Positions 8,031-17,186 of a stretch of DNA of 64,000 bases are shown one piece after another. The translations under genes were made by a program, and so were the position numbers. The first letter of the stretch is position 1, and the number at the start of each line of letters is the position of its first letter. The DNA is from UBA10003 sp964365025 (lineage in GTDB: Bacteria; Patescibacteriota; Patescibacteriia; Magasanikbacterales; UBA10003): assembly GCA_964365025.1 (NCBI GenBank), contig CAYIOJ010000001.1, forward strand, positions 1 to 64,000, written 5' to 3'. The notes under the pieces are model-generated. The model saw nothing but the letters and a program-made list of their open reading frames with translations. It ran no database searches and was not told the DNA's origin.

Positions 8031-9050
8031 ATGAACATTGACATGTCAAGAACCGACGCCGAGATTGCCGCTAAACTTGTGGCAACCAATTACACGGATG
8101 CGTCTTTGATTCATAGAGACATCTTAGGCGCTCTCATGGGCCAACCCGGCGGACCCGAACGATACGGCCGCATTTTCCGGATCATGAACGGACTTGTTGA
8201 TGATCCAGCGCGCCAGGCGGATTATCTGCTCTCGGCTGTCTACGGCTTCCGCAATGGCAGCGGCCTTTGGGACGCCGGAATGGTGCGCGGCCTGATTGAT
8301 ATCGTTTACAGACTTTTGCCTAAGGTGAGTGAAGACGCTCGCGTTGAGCTTCAGCGGCGATGTCTTTATCATTTGGGATTGGTCCAGCGCGAAGTGTACG
8401 TGCCCGACCATTTCCTTCATGCCGCCGAGACCCACGGACGCGCGGCCGCGCTTGCCGTAAACGAGGCAAAGAGGGCAATCGAGCTCGTTGTTGCCGCGGT
8501 GGAACGTTTGCATCACGCGATTGAAATCAATGATGCAAACGCTTTTAACACGCACCTGCTAGTACTTGGCCAGCTGGAGGAGATACTCTCATCTGTGGCC
8601 ACGAGCACCGGCGATGCCGAGGCAATGAAATGGCTCAAGGCGGATATTCCGGCCCACCGTTTCTACGCCTGTTATCTCATGGGCGTGCCATATTCCAAAT
8701 CCGGAACTGATCTCGCTTCGCTCACCGGGCTCACCGAGCCGCTGGCCTCGCAATACGCGGTTTGGATTGACATCTGCGCCGGGCTTAACAGCGTCAGAAT
8801 CACTGTTGCTGATAGCTATTGCTCATGGCAAGATAGAGAAGAAACATTCTCTATTGCCGAAAAGGTGTTGGCACGAAACGGCCATCCGACTCACATGGGC
8901 TTTGGCCTCCTCATCGCGGCTATCGCTCACCGCGACACCGGCCATCGTCAGCTGGCTTGTGAGCTCGCCCGCTTCATCGTGAACTACCCGACCCACGGCG
9001 CTCACTTTGTCCGCACCACCGCCAAATGTCTGTTCCTAGAGAGACGCTAA
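8031..9050 (+). CDS. Unrecognised alpha-helical protein, family member 2
   Basis: A 339-residue soluble, helix-rich protein of unknown function, apparently homologous to the protein at 2869-3939 (shared PAHR, GV-Y and C-terminal GA--VR--A motifs, the same overall length and similar helix pattern). The start chosen is the ATG at 8031 after AAGGGGGAA; the frame is open to 7989 but without an SD. There are no membrane segments or known catalytic motif; Ala-Leu-rich helices suggest a repeat scaffold. GC content (about 53%) and third-position C/G preference differ from the flanking glycan genes. It is a single-gene unit with a strong promoter, a leader hairpin and a terminator. It splits the UDP-sugar operon from the nonulosonate operon but need not be part of either. 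Confidence 0.75.
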   Translation: MNIDMSRTDAEIAAKLVATNYTDASLIHRDILGALMGQPGGPERYGRIFRIMNGLVDDPARQADYLLSAVYGFRNGSGLWDAGMVRGLIDIVYRLLPKVSEDARVELQRRCLYHLGLVQREVYVPDHFLHAAETHGRAAALAVNEAKRAIELVVAAVERLHHAIEINDANAFNTHLLVLGQLEEILSSVATSTGDAEAMKWLKADIPAHRFYACYLMGVPYSKSGTDLASLTGLTEPLASQYAVWIDICAGLNSVRITVADSYCSWQDREETFSIAEKVLARNGHPTHMGFGLLIAAIAHRDTGHRQLACELARFIVNYPTHGAHFVRTTAKCLFLERR

Positions 9051-9065
9051 CAGCTCTCTTCCGCT

Positions 9066-9104
9066 CCGCACGTCTTCAAACTAACCAGACGTGCGGCTTT
9101 TTTT
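9066..9104 (+). terminator. Rho-independent terminator after helical-family gene 2
   Basis: Perfect ten-base stem CCGCACGTCT / AGACGTGCGG with an eleven-base loop, then C and seven T residues. Confidence 0.9.
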
Positions 9105-9169
9105 AAAACTTTAACACATTTCTTTGCAACCATGGCCAAATTCCATATTCAACCACAAGTAATTATTTC

Positions 9170-10657
9170 TTACCCGCGCACAATTTCCTTTATCACTAGC
9201 CTTAAAGTCAACCAAGGACCTTTTTTAAACACGAAAGTAAACAACCAAAGAATAAATAAATAAAAAAATGCCAAAAAGATGATCCACGCAGCCAAAAGTG
9301 GTTTGCTAGAAAGAGAATGAATAAAATCTCTAAATAAAAAAACCACTAAAAAAGAGCACAAGCTTGCCGTTACCACGCCAAAAATAGAATAAAAAACCCT
9401 ATCTTCCAATAAACGCAAGAAAGATCTGGCCTGAATTAAAACATATATCAACAAAATTGCGGCGATTAAAACCGCCGAGGCGGCTATGCCATTCACACCG
9501 GCTATTTTTATTCCCAAAAAATAAATAGGTACGGAAATCAACAATTGAAATAAATTTGATTTAAAATTTAAATCAGGACGCCCAATCGCTCCAAAAATCG
9601 GTCGAATCATTCCTGTTAACCCAAAAAAAACACCATAAACAGACAAAATTTTTAATGGCACAACTATCGGTAGCCATTTTTGTCCGAACAGAACAGAGAC
9701 TATAAAACCGCCTTCCACCAAAAGCAGCAGACTAAACGGTATTGTCGACAGAAGTATAAGATCCAAACTTTTTAAAAACCCCTCCTGTATTTTATCCCGC
9801 TTATCCTGAACTTTGGCATAAGCGGAAAATCCTATTTTATTCAAAATCCCCGTCAGATTGGCCGAAAACATAGAAGGCAAATCTCTGGCGCGCGTGTAAT
9901 ATCCAAGATTGGTCGGTCCCAGCCACCTTCCAACAATCATGCTGTCTATCGCACCTAAAAAATACTCAAGCAAATTCTGGCCGTAAACCCATTTAGAATA
10001 CCCCACCAACCCTAAAAGATCGCGAAATCGAAAAGAAAAACGCGGCGCAGTAGGATACAAGACATAGGTAGAGACAGCGCCGACAATATGACGGGATACT
10101 TGCCCTATAAAAAGAGCCCAAACCGTAGAGCTGACAAAAATAGCCCAGGCAACAGAAACGATCGTATTGGCAATCTGACCGGCTAGGTCTCTAAAAAAAA
10201 TTTTTTTATAATCCAAGTCTCTAAAAAAATAAAGTTGTCGGCTGTTTGAAAAAGATCCAATAACAAAAAAAATGCCGCTCATTTTTATCAAGATTTTATA
10301 ACTTTCTTCAATTTTAAAAATTTCCGCAATTACTCCGCCCAACAAAAAAATTATAACGGCGAGCAGTGTGGCGCGCAATAAATCAAAAGTCCAAACAGTA
10401 TCAATCATTTTTTCAGGGCTCTCTTTCCTTTGTATCAAAGCGATGCTGAATCCTGGCGCCGCGAATCTATCTATTACACCGCTAAACAGCAAAGCCACGG
10501 TCAAGATACCATAATCTTTAGGCGACAAAAGACGAACTAATACAAAAAAAGAAACTAGATTGAGCAATTTTTGGGCGACCACGCTAATCATAAACCACTT
10601 ACCGCTCCGGATTGATTTTTGAAGCGATCCTTCATTTGTGTTTACTCCGTCTGTCAT
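9170..10657 (-). CDS. Polysaccharide flippase, Wzx type
   Basis: A 495-residue membrane protein with about 12-14 hydrophobic helices and the polysaccharide transport/MOP-superfamily pattern. It opens with a basic segment followed by the FVLVRLLSPKDYGILTVALLF helix region characteristic of Wzx proteins, has a GRWLGPTNLGYYTRARDLP loop near residue 235, and a second half beginning around residue 290. It would translocate lipid-linked glycan units across the cytoplasmic membrane. It is the last gene of the nonulosonate operon, 25 bases after the dehydratase gene. No Wzy polymerase is recognisable next to it. Confidence 0.88.
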   Translation of the reverse strand: MTDGVNTNEGSLQKSIRSGKWFMISVVAQKLLNLVSFFVLVRLLSPKDYGILTVALLFSGVIDRFAAPGFSIALIQRKESPEKMIDTVWTFDLLRATLLAVIIFLLGGVIAEIFKIEESYKILIKMSGIFFVIGSFSNSRQLYFFRDLDYKKIFFRDLAGQIANTIVSVAWAIFVSSTVWALFIGQVSRHIVGAVSTYVLYPTAPRFSFRFRDLLGLVGYSKWVYGQNLLEYFLGAIDSMIVGRWLGPTNLGYYTRARDLPSMFSANLTGILNKIGFSAYAKVQDKRDKIQEGFLKSLDLILLSTIPFSLLLLVEGGFIVSVLFGQKWLPIVVPLKILSVYGVFFGLTGMIRPIFGAIGRPDLNFKSNLFQLLISVPIYFLGIKIAGVNGIAASAVLIAAILLIYVLIQARSFLRLLEDRVFYSIFGVVTASLCSFLVVFLFRDFIHSLSSKPLLAAWIIFLAFFYLFILWLFTFVFKKGPWLTLRLVIKEIVRG

Positions 10658-10682
10658 AAGCTAAATAAAAATTTGTCGTAAA

Positions 10683-11744
10683 TTAATTAAAATGGTGAAA
10701 TGTCGTCAAAAACCGTTGTTCTTCCTTATTAAGAACCGTCTTAATTTGGGACAATGCAAGAACCCGCTTGCCTTCCGTGCTATAATCCATTACTCGGCTT
10801 CTTTTTGCTCCCGGATAAATTTTGTCTATATTATGTCCGTTTTGAAACCGACCGATAACTGGCACGATGATAAACATATCCTTCGTTTCCAAAGCAAACA
10901 TGGATTCATCTTTAGTTAACAATTTTTCGTGAATACGTTCACCTGATTTTTTACCCACCACCTCAATTTTAACTTTCTTCGGATCAAAGCCAAAGTGCGG
11001 CGCATAAAGCTCTATCATGGCTTTGGCTAAATCAATAATCTTTAAAATTGGCATTTTAAAAATAAAGATCTCTCGCTCTTTCATCATCCCGGCAGCTTTC
11101 AACACCAAACCGACCGCCTCATCTTTTGACATAAAAAATCTCTCCATTTTTGTATCGGTCACCGTAACTGGACCGCCTCTCATTATTTGTTTGTAAAAAA
11201 GAGGTAAAACCGAACCCCTGGTATTTAAAACATTGCCAAAACGCACAAAACAAAATTTAGTCTGCTTTTTACCCTGATAATTATGAGAGGCCAACATAAT
11301 CTTTTCCGCCAAAAGTTTGGTGCATCCCATAACACTCACCGGATCAGTGGCCTTATCGGTAGAGATGCCAATTACTTTAGAAACGTTATTAGCCAAAGCG
11401 ACGTTTATAATATTTTGAGTGCCGATGACGTTGGTTTTGACCGCCTCAAACGGATCATTTTCACAAAATAAAACATGTTTCATGGCGGCGGCATGAAAAA
11501 CAATATCCACATCTTCCATGGCCATGTTTACCCGGTCATAATCCCGAATATCGCCTATTAAAAATCTTACTTTCTCGCTCTTTTTTCTCAATTCAAGCAT
11601 CAAATCGTGCTGTTTACTCTCATCGCGACTTAAAACACGCAAACTCCGCGGTTTAAGTTCTAACAACTTCTTCACCAATTCTGAACCAATAGAGCCTGTT
11701 CCGCCAGTCACCAATATCTTTTTGTTCTTAAATTCATTTTGCAT
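10683..11744 (-). CDS. legB: UDP-GlcNAc 4,6-dehydratase, LegB/CapD-like
   Basis: A 353-residue extended SDR that would convert UDP-GlcNAc to a 4-keto-6-deoxy sugar, the first step toward diaminotrideoxy sugars. Residues 10-21 (ILVTGGTGSIGS) bind NAD+. FHAAAMKH is the family signature. The catalytic region ISTDKATDPVSVMGCTK has Thr129, Asp130, Lys131, Met139 and Lys143; Met takes the place of the usual Tyr, as in the Ser-Met-Lys type known from WbpM-like dehydratases. It is a short form without the N-terminal membrane domain. It overlaps the aminotransferase gene by 11 bases. The neighbouring NeuC-, NeuB- and NeuA-type genes favour legionaminate over bacillosamine as end product. Confidence 0.85.
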   Translation of the reverse strand: MQNEFKNKKILVTGGTGSIGSELVKKLLELKPRSLRVLSRDESKQHDLMLELRKKSEKVRFLIGDIRDYDRVNMAMEDVDIVFHAAAMKHVLFCENDPFEAVKTNVIGTQNIINVALANNVSKVIGISTDKATDPVSVMGCTKLLAEKIMLASHNYQGKKQTKFCFVRFGNVLNTRGSVLPLFYKQIMRGGPVTVTDTKMERFFMSKDEAVGLVLKAAGMMKEREIFIFKMPILKIIDLAKAMIELYAPHFGFDPKKVKIEVVGKKSGERIHEKLLTKDESMFALETKDMFIIVPVIGRFQNGHNIDKIYPGAKRSRVMDYSTEGKRVLALSQIKTVLNKEEQRFLTTFHHFN

Positions 11745-12858
11745 AATTTTTTAAGATATTAACTAATTTGTCACAAATATATTTTATCTCTTCTTTTTTT
11801 AAGCCAACATAAATTGGTAACGCCAAAGATACTTTACTAATTTCCTCGCTTACTGGATAATCCCCCAGTTTAAAACCGAATTTTTTTCTATAAAACTTAA
11901 ACAGATGAATAGACGGCAAATACGATTTGGAACTGATGCCTTTTTTAACCAATATTTTTATTACTTTATCACGGTTAATCCTATTATTTACAAACCTAAC
12001 CACGTAGACAAACCACGTGTGGGTGTTGCCCAACGCGATCTTTGGCGTTACTATTATGTCGCTATGCTTTTTGAGAAATTCGCCATACCAACCGGCCACC
12101 TGCCGCCGCTGGGATATCATAAGATCCAACTTTTTTAACTGGGTTAAACCCAAAGCGGCGCTCATTTCATCCAACCGGTAATTATAACCGAGATATTGGT
12201 GGTCAAGCCACTGCATGTTATCGCCCCGACCCTGATTGGCCAAACTTTTACACATTTTATATACTCTCTCGCTATTGGTGGTTATCATGCCTCCCTCACC
12301 CGTTGTCATCTGTTTGTTGGGATAAAAAGCAAACACGGCTGACCGGCCAAATGTGCCGACTTTTTTGCCCTTATATTCAGCCATGACACTCTCGCAGGCA
12401 TCTTCAATTATTTTAAGTTTATGTTTCTTGGCAATCTTTAAAATCGGATTCATGTCGGCCGATTGACCAAAAATATGAACGACCAGAATAGCTTTAGTTT
12501 TTTTGGTAATCCTGTCTTCAATCTTTTTTGGGTCGATATTGCCGGTCTGGAAATCCACATCCGCAAAAACCGGTTTCGCTCCAACATATAAAATACAATT
12601 GGCCGAGGCCACAAAAGAAAACGGACTGGTGATTACTTCGTCGCCCGGCCCAATACCGGCGGCCAGCATTGCCAAATGCAACCCGGCGGTGCCGCTGTTT
12701 ACCGCTATGGCGTATTTTGTGCCGATTGTTTTGGCAAAAAGTTTTTCAAATTCTAAATGTTTTGGCCCTAAACTAAGCTGCCCTGATTTTAAAACCGCCA
12801 TGACCACATTTATATCTTCTTTGGTAATGTAAGGTTTAGAAATGGAAATTTTTTTCAT
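11734..12858 (-). CDS. legC: PLP-dependent DegT/DnrJ/EryC1 aminotransferase (LegC-like)
   Basis: A 374-residue sugar aminotransferase. It would add an amino group at C4 of the 4-keto sugar made by the adjacent dehydratase, with glutamate as donor. Family marks: NSGTAGLHLAMLAAGIGPGDEVI, the IEDACES Asp that contacts the PLP ring nitrogen, and FYPNKQMTTGEGG with the PLP-binding Lys182. The order dehydratase-aminotransferase-acyltransferase in one operon fits synthesis of UDP-2,4-diacetamido-2,4,6-trideoxyhexose. The gene overlaps the downstream dehydratase gene and touches the upstream acyltransferase gene. Confidence 0.9.
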   Translation of the reverse strand: MKKISISKPYITKEDINVVMAVLKSGQLSLGPKHLEFEKLFAKTIGTKYAIAVNSGTAGLHLAMLAAGIGPGDEVITSPFSFVASANCILYVGAKPVFADVDFQTGNIDPKKIEDRITKKTKAILVVHIFGQSADMNPILKIAKKHKLKIIEDACESVMAEYKGKKVGTFGRSAVFAFYPNKQMTTGEGGMITTNSERVYKMCKSLANQGRGDNMQWLDHQYLGYNYRLDEMSAALGLTQLKKLDLMISQRRQVAGWYGEFLKKHSDIIVTPKIALGNTHTWFVYVVRFVNNRINRDKVIKILVKKGISSKSYLPSIHLFKFYRKKFGFKLGDYPVSEEISKVSLALPIYVGLKKEEIKYICDKLVNILKNYAK

Positions 12859-13253
12859 AATGTTTTTTTAACCAATTTTGCTGGTATTCCTAGAGCCATA
12901 GAATTGGCCGGGATGTCGCTGGTCACAAAAGCAAACGCGCCCACCACGGCGTTTTCTCCCACTGTAATTCCAGGCATAATCACTGAGTGTGATCCAATTT
13001 TACAATTTTTCTTCAAGACAACCTTTCCACCTTTCCCATCTATTGTAGAAACGGAATATATGGAACAATGCGAACCAATTTGCACGCCATCCTCTACCAC
13101 TACGCCATTTTGGGCGTTGATGTAAGTAAAAGCCCCGATGTCGGTTTTTTTTCCCAACTTTAATTTATTCTTATTCTGCACCACCCAATTCCATTTGGTC
13201 AATTTTCCTTCCTTAATAATCGGGGACTGCCATTTATCAAATCTTTTTTTCAT
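12855..13253 (-). CDS. Hexapeptide-repeat acyltransferase (candidate LegH)
   Basis: A 132-residue left-handed beta-helix acyltransferase. Residues 35-120 show isoleucine-patch hexapeptides (KKTDIGAFTYIN, VVEDGVQIGSHCSI, KKNCKIGSHSVIMPGITVGENAVVGA), ending in the NSMALGIPAKLVKK tail typical of sugar O/N-acetyltransferases. The ATG at 13253 is preferred over an upstream TTG. In this operon it would N-acetylate the new C4 amine using acetyl-CoA. It lacks the extra N-terminal sugar-binding domain of PglD-like enzymes, so the acceptor assignment rests on position. Confidence 0.75.
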   Translation of the reverse strand: MKKRFDKWQSPIIKEGKLTKWNWVVQNKNKLKLGKKTDIGAFTYINAQNGVVVEDGVQIGSHCSIYSVSTIDGKGGKVVLKKNCKIGSHSVIMPGITVGENAVVGAFAFVTSDIPANSMALGIPAKLVKKTL

Positions 13254-13277
13254 ATAAAATTTATTCAAAAAAATTAT

Positions 13278-14399
13278 TTATTTCAATCTTTTTAAAACTT
13301 CCACAATTTTTTCGGCGGCCTGACCGTCTCCCCAAGGATTCTTTATTTTTTTAATTTTGGCAATGAAAACTTTATTCAAAAGACATTTTTTCATAGCGCG
13401 GACAATTTCTTTTTTATTATAATCGACATCTAACACATTGGCCCCATGCGGCCGACCAAATTGTCTTTTTCCAATGTTCACAACCGGCGTTCCGAAAGAG
13501 GCTGACTCTATAATGCCCGCGCTACTATTGCCCACCCAAACCGCGGCCTCTTTTTCCAAAGAAAGAAAATCTTTGTATGGCAAACTTTTAAATATCCTAA
13601 AAAATAAATTTTTTCTTTCTTTGGCTATTTCTTTTATTATCGCTGTCGATCCGGGATCGGCATTGGGATATATTATTACTATTGGAATTCTAAATGTTTT
13701 GGCAGCTGCGATAGTCTGTCTGACCTGATGAGCGGAATGGCCAATGGCCTCGCTAACAGGATGTTGTGTTATTAAAATAACTTTTTTTGCTGGATTTAAA
13801 CCGAGTTTGGCAAAAAATTTTTTTCGACCGACCAGTCGCGTCTTTTTAATTATGTCTATAGCCGGTGCGCCGGTTACAAATATTTGTTTTTTATCTATAC
13901 CCGCCTTTTTAAGACGCCGCGCCGAATCGTCAGTGGCCGCAAAATGTATCTGAGACAATTTGGTAATAACATACCTTCTCTCATCATCAAGCGTGGTAGT
14001 CTTATCGCCACCGTGGATGTGGGCAATCGGCACACCGAGATGGCGGGCGGCGATAGCCGCGCACAACATTTCCATCCGATCACCTAAAACCAAAACCAAA
14101 TCCGGTTTGTACATAAAAAATTTTTTTTCAAGCAGGGGTATCAATTTTTTTTTAAAAAATTCCAAACTTTTCTTGCTGTCTGAATCAAAAACAGCGCTCA
14201 CACGAACAGCGTTAGAAAATTCTTTTTTTACTTCTCTGGCAGTGAGGCCGAATTTGGGCATAAGATGCATACCGGTGACGAAAACTTTGAGATTAAAAGA
14301 GCGGTCTTTTTGTATGGCTTTCAAAACCGGCGTCATCAGGCCAAAATCAGCCCGCGTGCCGGTAAGATAAGCTATCTTTTTAATTTTTTTATTTTTCAT
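13278..14399 (-). CDS. legG: Hydrolysing UDP-sugar 2-epimerase (NeuC/LegG-like)
   Basis: A 373-residue GT-B-fold enzyme of the WecB/NeuC family, which removes UDP and inverts C2 to give the free manno-type sugar for a nonulosonate synthase. Motifs: TGTRADFGLM near the N terminus, VLVLGDRMEMLCAA, HIHGGDKTTTLDDERRY, and VGNSSAGIIESASFGTPVVNIG in the C-terminal UDP-binding half. ATG at 14399 is chosen over an upstream TTG. A NeuC-like hydrolase rather than a PseG-like one points to the legionaminate branch instead of pseudaminate. It sits immediately after the synthase gene. Confidence 0.88.
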   Translation of the reverse strand: MKNKKIKKIAYLTGTRADFGLMTPVLKAIQKDRSFNLKVFVTGMHLMPKFGLTAREVKKEFSNAVRVSAVFDSDSKKSLEFFKKKLIPLLEKKFFMYKPDLVLVLGDRMEMLCAAIAARHLGVPIAHIHGGDKTTTLDDERRYVITKLSQIHFAATDDSARRLKKAGIDKKQIFVTGAPAIDIIKKTRLVGRKKFFAKLGLNPAKKVILITQHPVSEAIGHSAHQVRQTIAAAKTFRIPIVIIYPNADPGSTAIIKEIAKERKNLFFRIFKSLPYKDFLSLEKEAAVWVGNSSAGIIESASFGTPVVNIGKRQFGRPHGANVLDVDYNKKEIVRAMKKCLLNKVFIAKIKKIKNPWGDGQAAEKIVEVLKRLK

Positions 14400-15447
14400 A
14401 ATCCCCAATTTTAATCATCGCGCTAGACAATAAATTCTTTTTAGCTTTTTGGCCAATAATTAAACTGAATAATTTCGGAGACAAACCGTTCCCGGGTCTT
14501 TTAATGCCTATATTTTCTCTAGTAAATTTTTCTCCTTTCTTAATATTCTTAATCGTCACCAAACTTTTTCTGGCAATTTTAATCAACGGAACTTCGCTTT
14601 TGTTCGGTTCTTTAATTGCGCTGCCAAGAACAATTTTTACTTTTCTTACATTTTCTATAATTTTCTTTAATTCCGCCGGTTCGGCCGAAGCTACCTGATC
14701 CGGACCGGCCATGTTTTTGTCCAATGTAAAATGTTTTTCCAAAACACAGGCGCCTAAAGTAGCCGCCATAATCGGTACTTGTGTCCCAAGGGTGTGGTCC
14801 GAATAACCAACCAAAACGCCCAACTTCTTCATCATCATAACCATCGCGGACAAATTAACCTCATCAAACGGACAAGGATAATTAGTGGTGCAGTGCAGAA
14901 TAATTATTTTTTCATTACCGGCCTTTTTTATGCAGGCAACGGCCTCCTTGACTTCTTTCATAGTTGCCATCCCGGTGCCGAGAATCATCGTTTTTTGTAA
15001 TCTGGCGGCATATTGCAAAACCGGCAAATTAGTTAGGTCGCCGGAACCAAATTTAAATGCCGGCACACCGAGTTTTTGTAAAAAATCCACGGATTCAAAC
15101 CCACCGTGCGGTGTGGATAAAAATATTATGCCTTTTTCTTTACACCTTTTGATGATAGGCTTATAAAATTTTTCTTTGAGTTCTAGCTTTTTAAGCATGG
15201 CCAGTTGACTTTCTTCTTTACCTAAATTCTTTTTCTGGTAAGCAGCCATTTTACCGGTTTCAATAACCACCTGCCCGGCTTTAAAGGTTTGAAATTTCAC
15301 CGCGTCAGCTCCGGCCGCGACGGCAGCATCCACCAGCTTGAGCGCTAAATCCAGTCGACCATTATGATTCACTCCCGCTTCGGCAATTATAAAAACCGGC
15401 TGATTTTTGCCAATAAATTTACTGCCAATTTTAATTTTTTTTATCAT
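14389..15447 (-). CDS. legI: Nonulosonate synthase (NeuB family, LegI-like)
   Basis: A 352-residue PEP-condensing synthase making a nine-carbon 3-deoxy-ulosonic acid. The TIM-barrel part shows FIIAEAGVNHNGRLDLAL, AVKFQTFKAG, FLSTPHGGFESVDFL, LHCTTNYPCPFDEVNLSAM and GYSDHTLG. The C-terminal 60 residues form the SAF/antifreeze-like domain (RKSLVTIKNIKKGEKFT...IKRPGNGLSP). ATG at 15447 is used; GTG at 15453 is an alternative. It lies between the Gfo/Idh/MocA and 2-epimerase genes in the operon. A sialic acid product is unlikely because the operon contains the 4,6-dehydratase/aminotransferase pair. Confidence 0.92.
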   Translation of the reverse strand: MIKKIKIGSKFIGKNQPVFIIAEAGVNHNGRLDLALKLVDAAVAAGADAVKFQTFKAGQVVIETGKMAAYQKKNLGKEESQLAMLKKLELKEKFYKPIIKRCKEKGIIFLSTPHGGFESVDFLQKLGVPAFKFGSGDLTNLPVLQYAARLQKTMILGTGMATMKEVKEAVACIKKAGNEKIIILHCTTNYPCPFDEVNLSAMVMMMKKLGVLVGYSDHTLGTQVPIMAATLGACVLEKHFTLDKNMAGPDQVASAEPAELKKIIENVRKVKIVLGSAIKEPNKSEVPLIKIARKSLVTIKNIKKGEKFTRENIGIKRPGNGLSPKLFSLIIGQKAKKNLLSSAMIKIGDYEK

Positions 15448-16459
15448 AATCACTTTTTAAAGAAACAGCCTTTCCTGTTTTGCTGCTTTTTTCCAAAGCA
15501 TACAATGTCTTCAAAAGATGGCGGCTATCAACAAAAGCGTGAGGAAACTTTTTCTTACCCTTAATCGCGTCCAAAAAGGCTCTGATTTCATCATTGTACA
15601 TCTCCTCTTCGTTAACATAACCCTTTTCCGGATGACCTTGAGGAACAATGATATTTTCCGATTTTCCTGATTTGGCGTCATATATTTTTATAATTGAATC
15701 AAATCGCTCCCACTCCAAAACCCCGTCCAAACCCAAAATACGCAAAGTTCTAAACGGTTTTCTGGAAATCACATCAACGATCACATTACCCCTAACCCCA
15801 TTCTCATATTTTAAATTGGCCAAAATTATATCATCGGCGTCCATATCTAAATCGGAAATTTTACCAATAAACCCGGAAATTGCCGCCACCTTGGATTTCA
15901 TCAACCAGCTAAGCCAAATCAGTTCAAAAGGCAGCATTTCCCGGCAGGCACCGGTTTCTTTTTGGGAAAAATATACCTGGCGATAATCCTCCCAAGAATG
16001 CCAATCCGGCAAATACTGACCCATATGATATTGAAACGTCAAAATTTTACCGATTCTTCCACTGTCTAAAATTTCTTTTATCATTTTAACCGGTTTATAG
16101 AAACGCAATGTGCAGGACGGCGCTTTTACTAATTTTGAATTTTTATTTTTTAAAATGTCTTCGTAGCCATCATCGCTCGTAGGGTGTTCAACAAAAAAAT
16201 GTTTTTTTTGTTTTAAGGCCATTCGAATATAATCGCCGTGCTGGTCAGGCGGAGTGGAAATTATAACCACGTCGTAATCTTTTTCTGATAATTCATTCAA
16301 ATTGACGACCGTTTTGATTCCATATTTTTCTTTAGCTTCTTTAATTCTGTCTTTGCGAATATCATACCCCACAATCTGCCGCTGGCCATTGACAAAAAGA
16401 TTACGGATGCGCCTTTTGCCCATTGACCCTAATCCTACTATTAAAAATTTTAAATTCAT
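15431..16459 (-). CDS. Gfo/Idh/MocA-family oxidoreductase
   Basis: A 342-residue NAD(P)-dependent sugar oxidoreductase. The nucleotide-binding motif FLIVGLGSMGKRRIRNL begins at residue 4. VVIISTPPDQHGDYIRMALKQKKHFFVEHPTSD resembles the EKP-type segment of the family, with His-Pro where Lys-Pro is usual, so the catalytic lysine may be replaced. The ATG at 16459 overlaps by four bases the TGA of the CMP-transferase gene, which decides the start. Position between CMP-transferase and synthase suggests it modifies the nonulosonate or its precursor (for example oxidation or epimerisation through a keto form), but the reaction is unknown. Confidence 0.85.
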   Translation of the reverse strand: MNLKFLIVGLGSMGKRRIRNLFVNGQRQIVGYDIRKDRIKEAKEKYGIKTVVNLNELSEKDYDVVIISTPPDQHGDYIRMALKQKKHFFVEHPTSDDGYEDILKNKNSKLVKAPSCTLRFYKPVKMIKEILDSGRIGKILTFQYHMGQYLPDWHSWEDYRQVYFSQKETGACREMLPFELIWLSWLMKSKVAAISGFIGKISDLDMDADDIILANLKYENGVRGNVIVDVISRKPFRTLRILGLDGVLEWERFDSIIKIYDAKSGKSENIIVPQGHPEKGYVNEEEMYNDEIRAFLDAIKGKKKFPHAFVDSRHLLKTLYALEKSSKTGKAVSLKSDYDKKN

Positions 16460-17181
16460 ATCTTTTTTATGCAAGATTCAATTATCTTTTTATTTTTGAA
16501 TAAAATTTCAGCCATTGCCCATTCTTCGGGAGTGTCTAAATCAATTGAACGCCACTTCGGACAAACCACTGCCTTAGTTTTTTTGGTAATAATAATTCTT
16601 TCGCGGAGCAAGGCGGTTGTTTTTACGATATAAACAAAACAGCCATTTAAAATGTACCCTTTGAGCCATTCCTGCATGTTAGTGGACATTTTTTCTGACC
16701 CACTTACCAAAATAATATTATCCTTTTTATCTAAATAATAAAGTCGCGGGTGTGTTTCGCACACAGTCAAGACGGTGGTGGCTCCGCCTTTTTTCATCTT
16801 CTTCCAACAATTTTCAATGTCTTTTATTTCTCTAAGCGGCGAAGTAGTCTGCAATAAAACTATAAAATCTGGCTGATAATTTTCTTGTTTTTTTAATCTC
16901 CCCAACAAATAAATTATACTATCAACAACTTTGGATTTGTCTTGAGCCAATTCTGCGGGACGTAAAAAAGGAACTTCCGCGCCATATTTTTTTGCTAGAG
17001 CGGCGATCTTTGGAGAATCCGTGTCCACGATAATACGATTGGCAAAATTTATTTTTTTAGCCTGTTCAATGGTCCGCGCCAAAAGCGATTTTCCGCAAAA
17101 ATCGCGAATATTTTTATTCGGTATTCTTTTTGACCCGGCCCGAGCCGGAATTATTACTAACACTTTTTCTTTTTTTAACAT
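16456..17181 (-). CDS. legF: CMP-nonulosonate cytidylyltransferase (NeuA/LegF-like)
   Basis: A 241-residue enzyme that would activate the nonulosonic acid with CTP. The family signature is VIIPARAGSKRIPNKNIRDFCGKSLLART, followed by IIVDTDSPKIAALAKKYGAEVPFLRPAELAQD and a VLLQTTSPLR segment. SIDLDTPEEWAMAE near the end carries the metal-binding Asp. All six core enzymes of a legionaminate-type pathway are thus in one operon. No GDP-GlcN route enzymes (PtmE/LegX type) are seen, so the route would start from UDP-GlcNAc. Confidence 0.9.
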   Translation of the reverse strand: MLKKEKVLVIIPARAGSKRIPNKNIRDFCGKSLLARTIEQAKKINFANRIIVDTDSPKIAALAKKYGAEVPFLRPAELAQDKSKVVDSIIYLLGRLKKQENYQPDFIVLLQTTSPLREIKDIENCWKKMKKGGATTVLTVCETHPRLYYLDKKDNIILVSGSEKMSTNMQEWLKGYILNGCFVYIVKTTALLRERIIITKKTKAVVCPKWRSIDLDTPEEWAMAEILFKNKKIIESCIKKI

Positions 17182-17186
17182 ATCGT

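Noticed and set aside
13960..14370. Plus-strand open frame opposite the 2-epimerase gene
   Set aside because: The minus frame carries unmistakable NeuC/WecB motifs; the plus frame has low-complexity composition and no start signals.
14389..17181. Authentic sialic acid (Neu5Ac) synthesis by NeuA/NeuB/NeuC homologues
   Set aside because: The operon adds a 4,6-dehydratase, C4 aminotransferase and acyltransferase, which make a diamino-trideoxy precursor rather than ManNAc.
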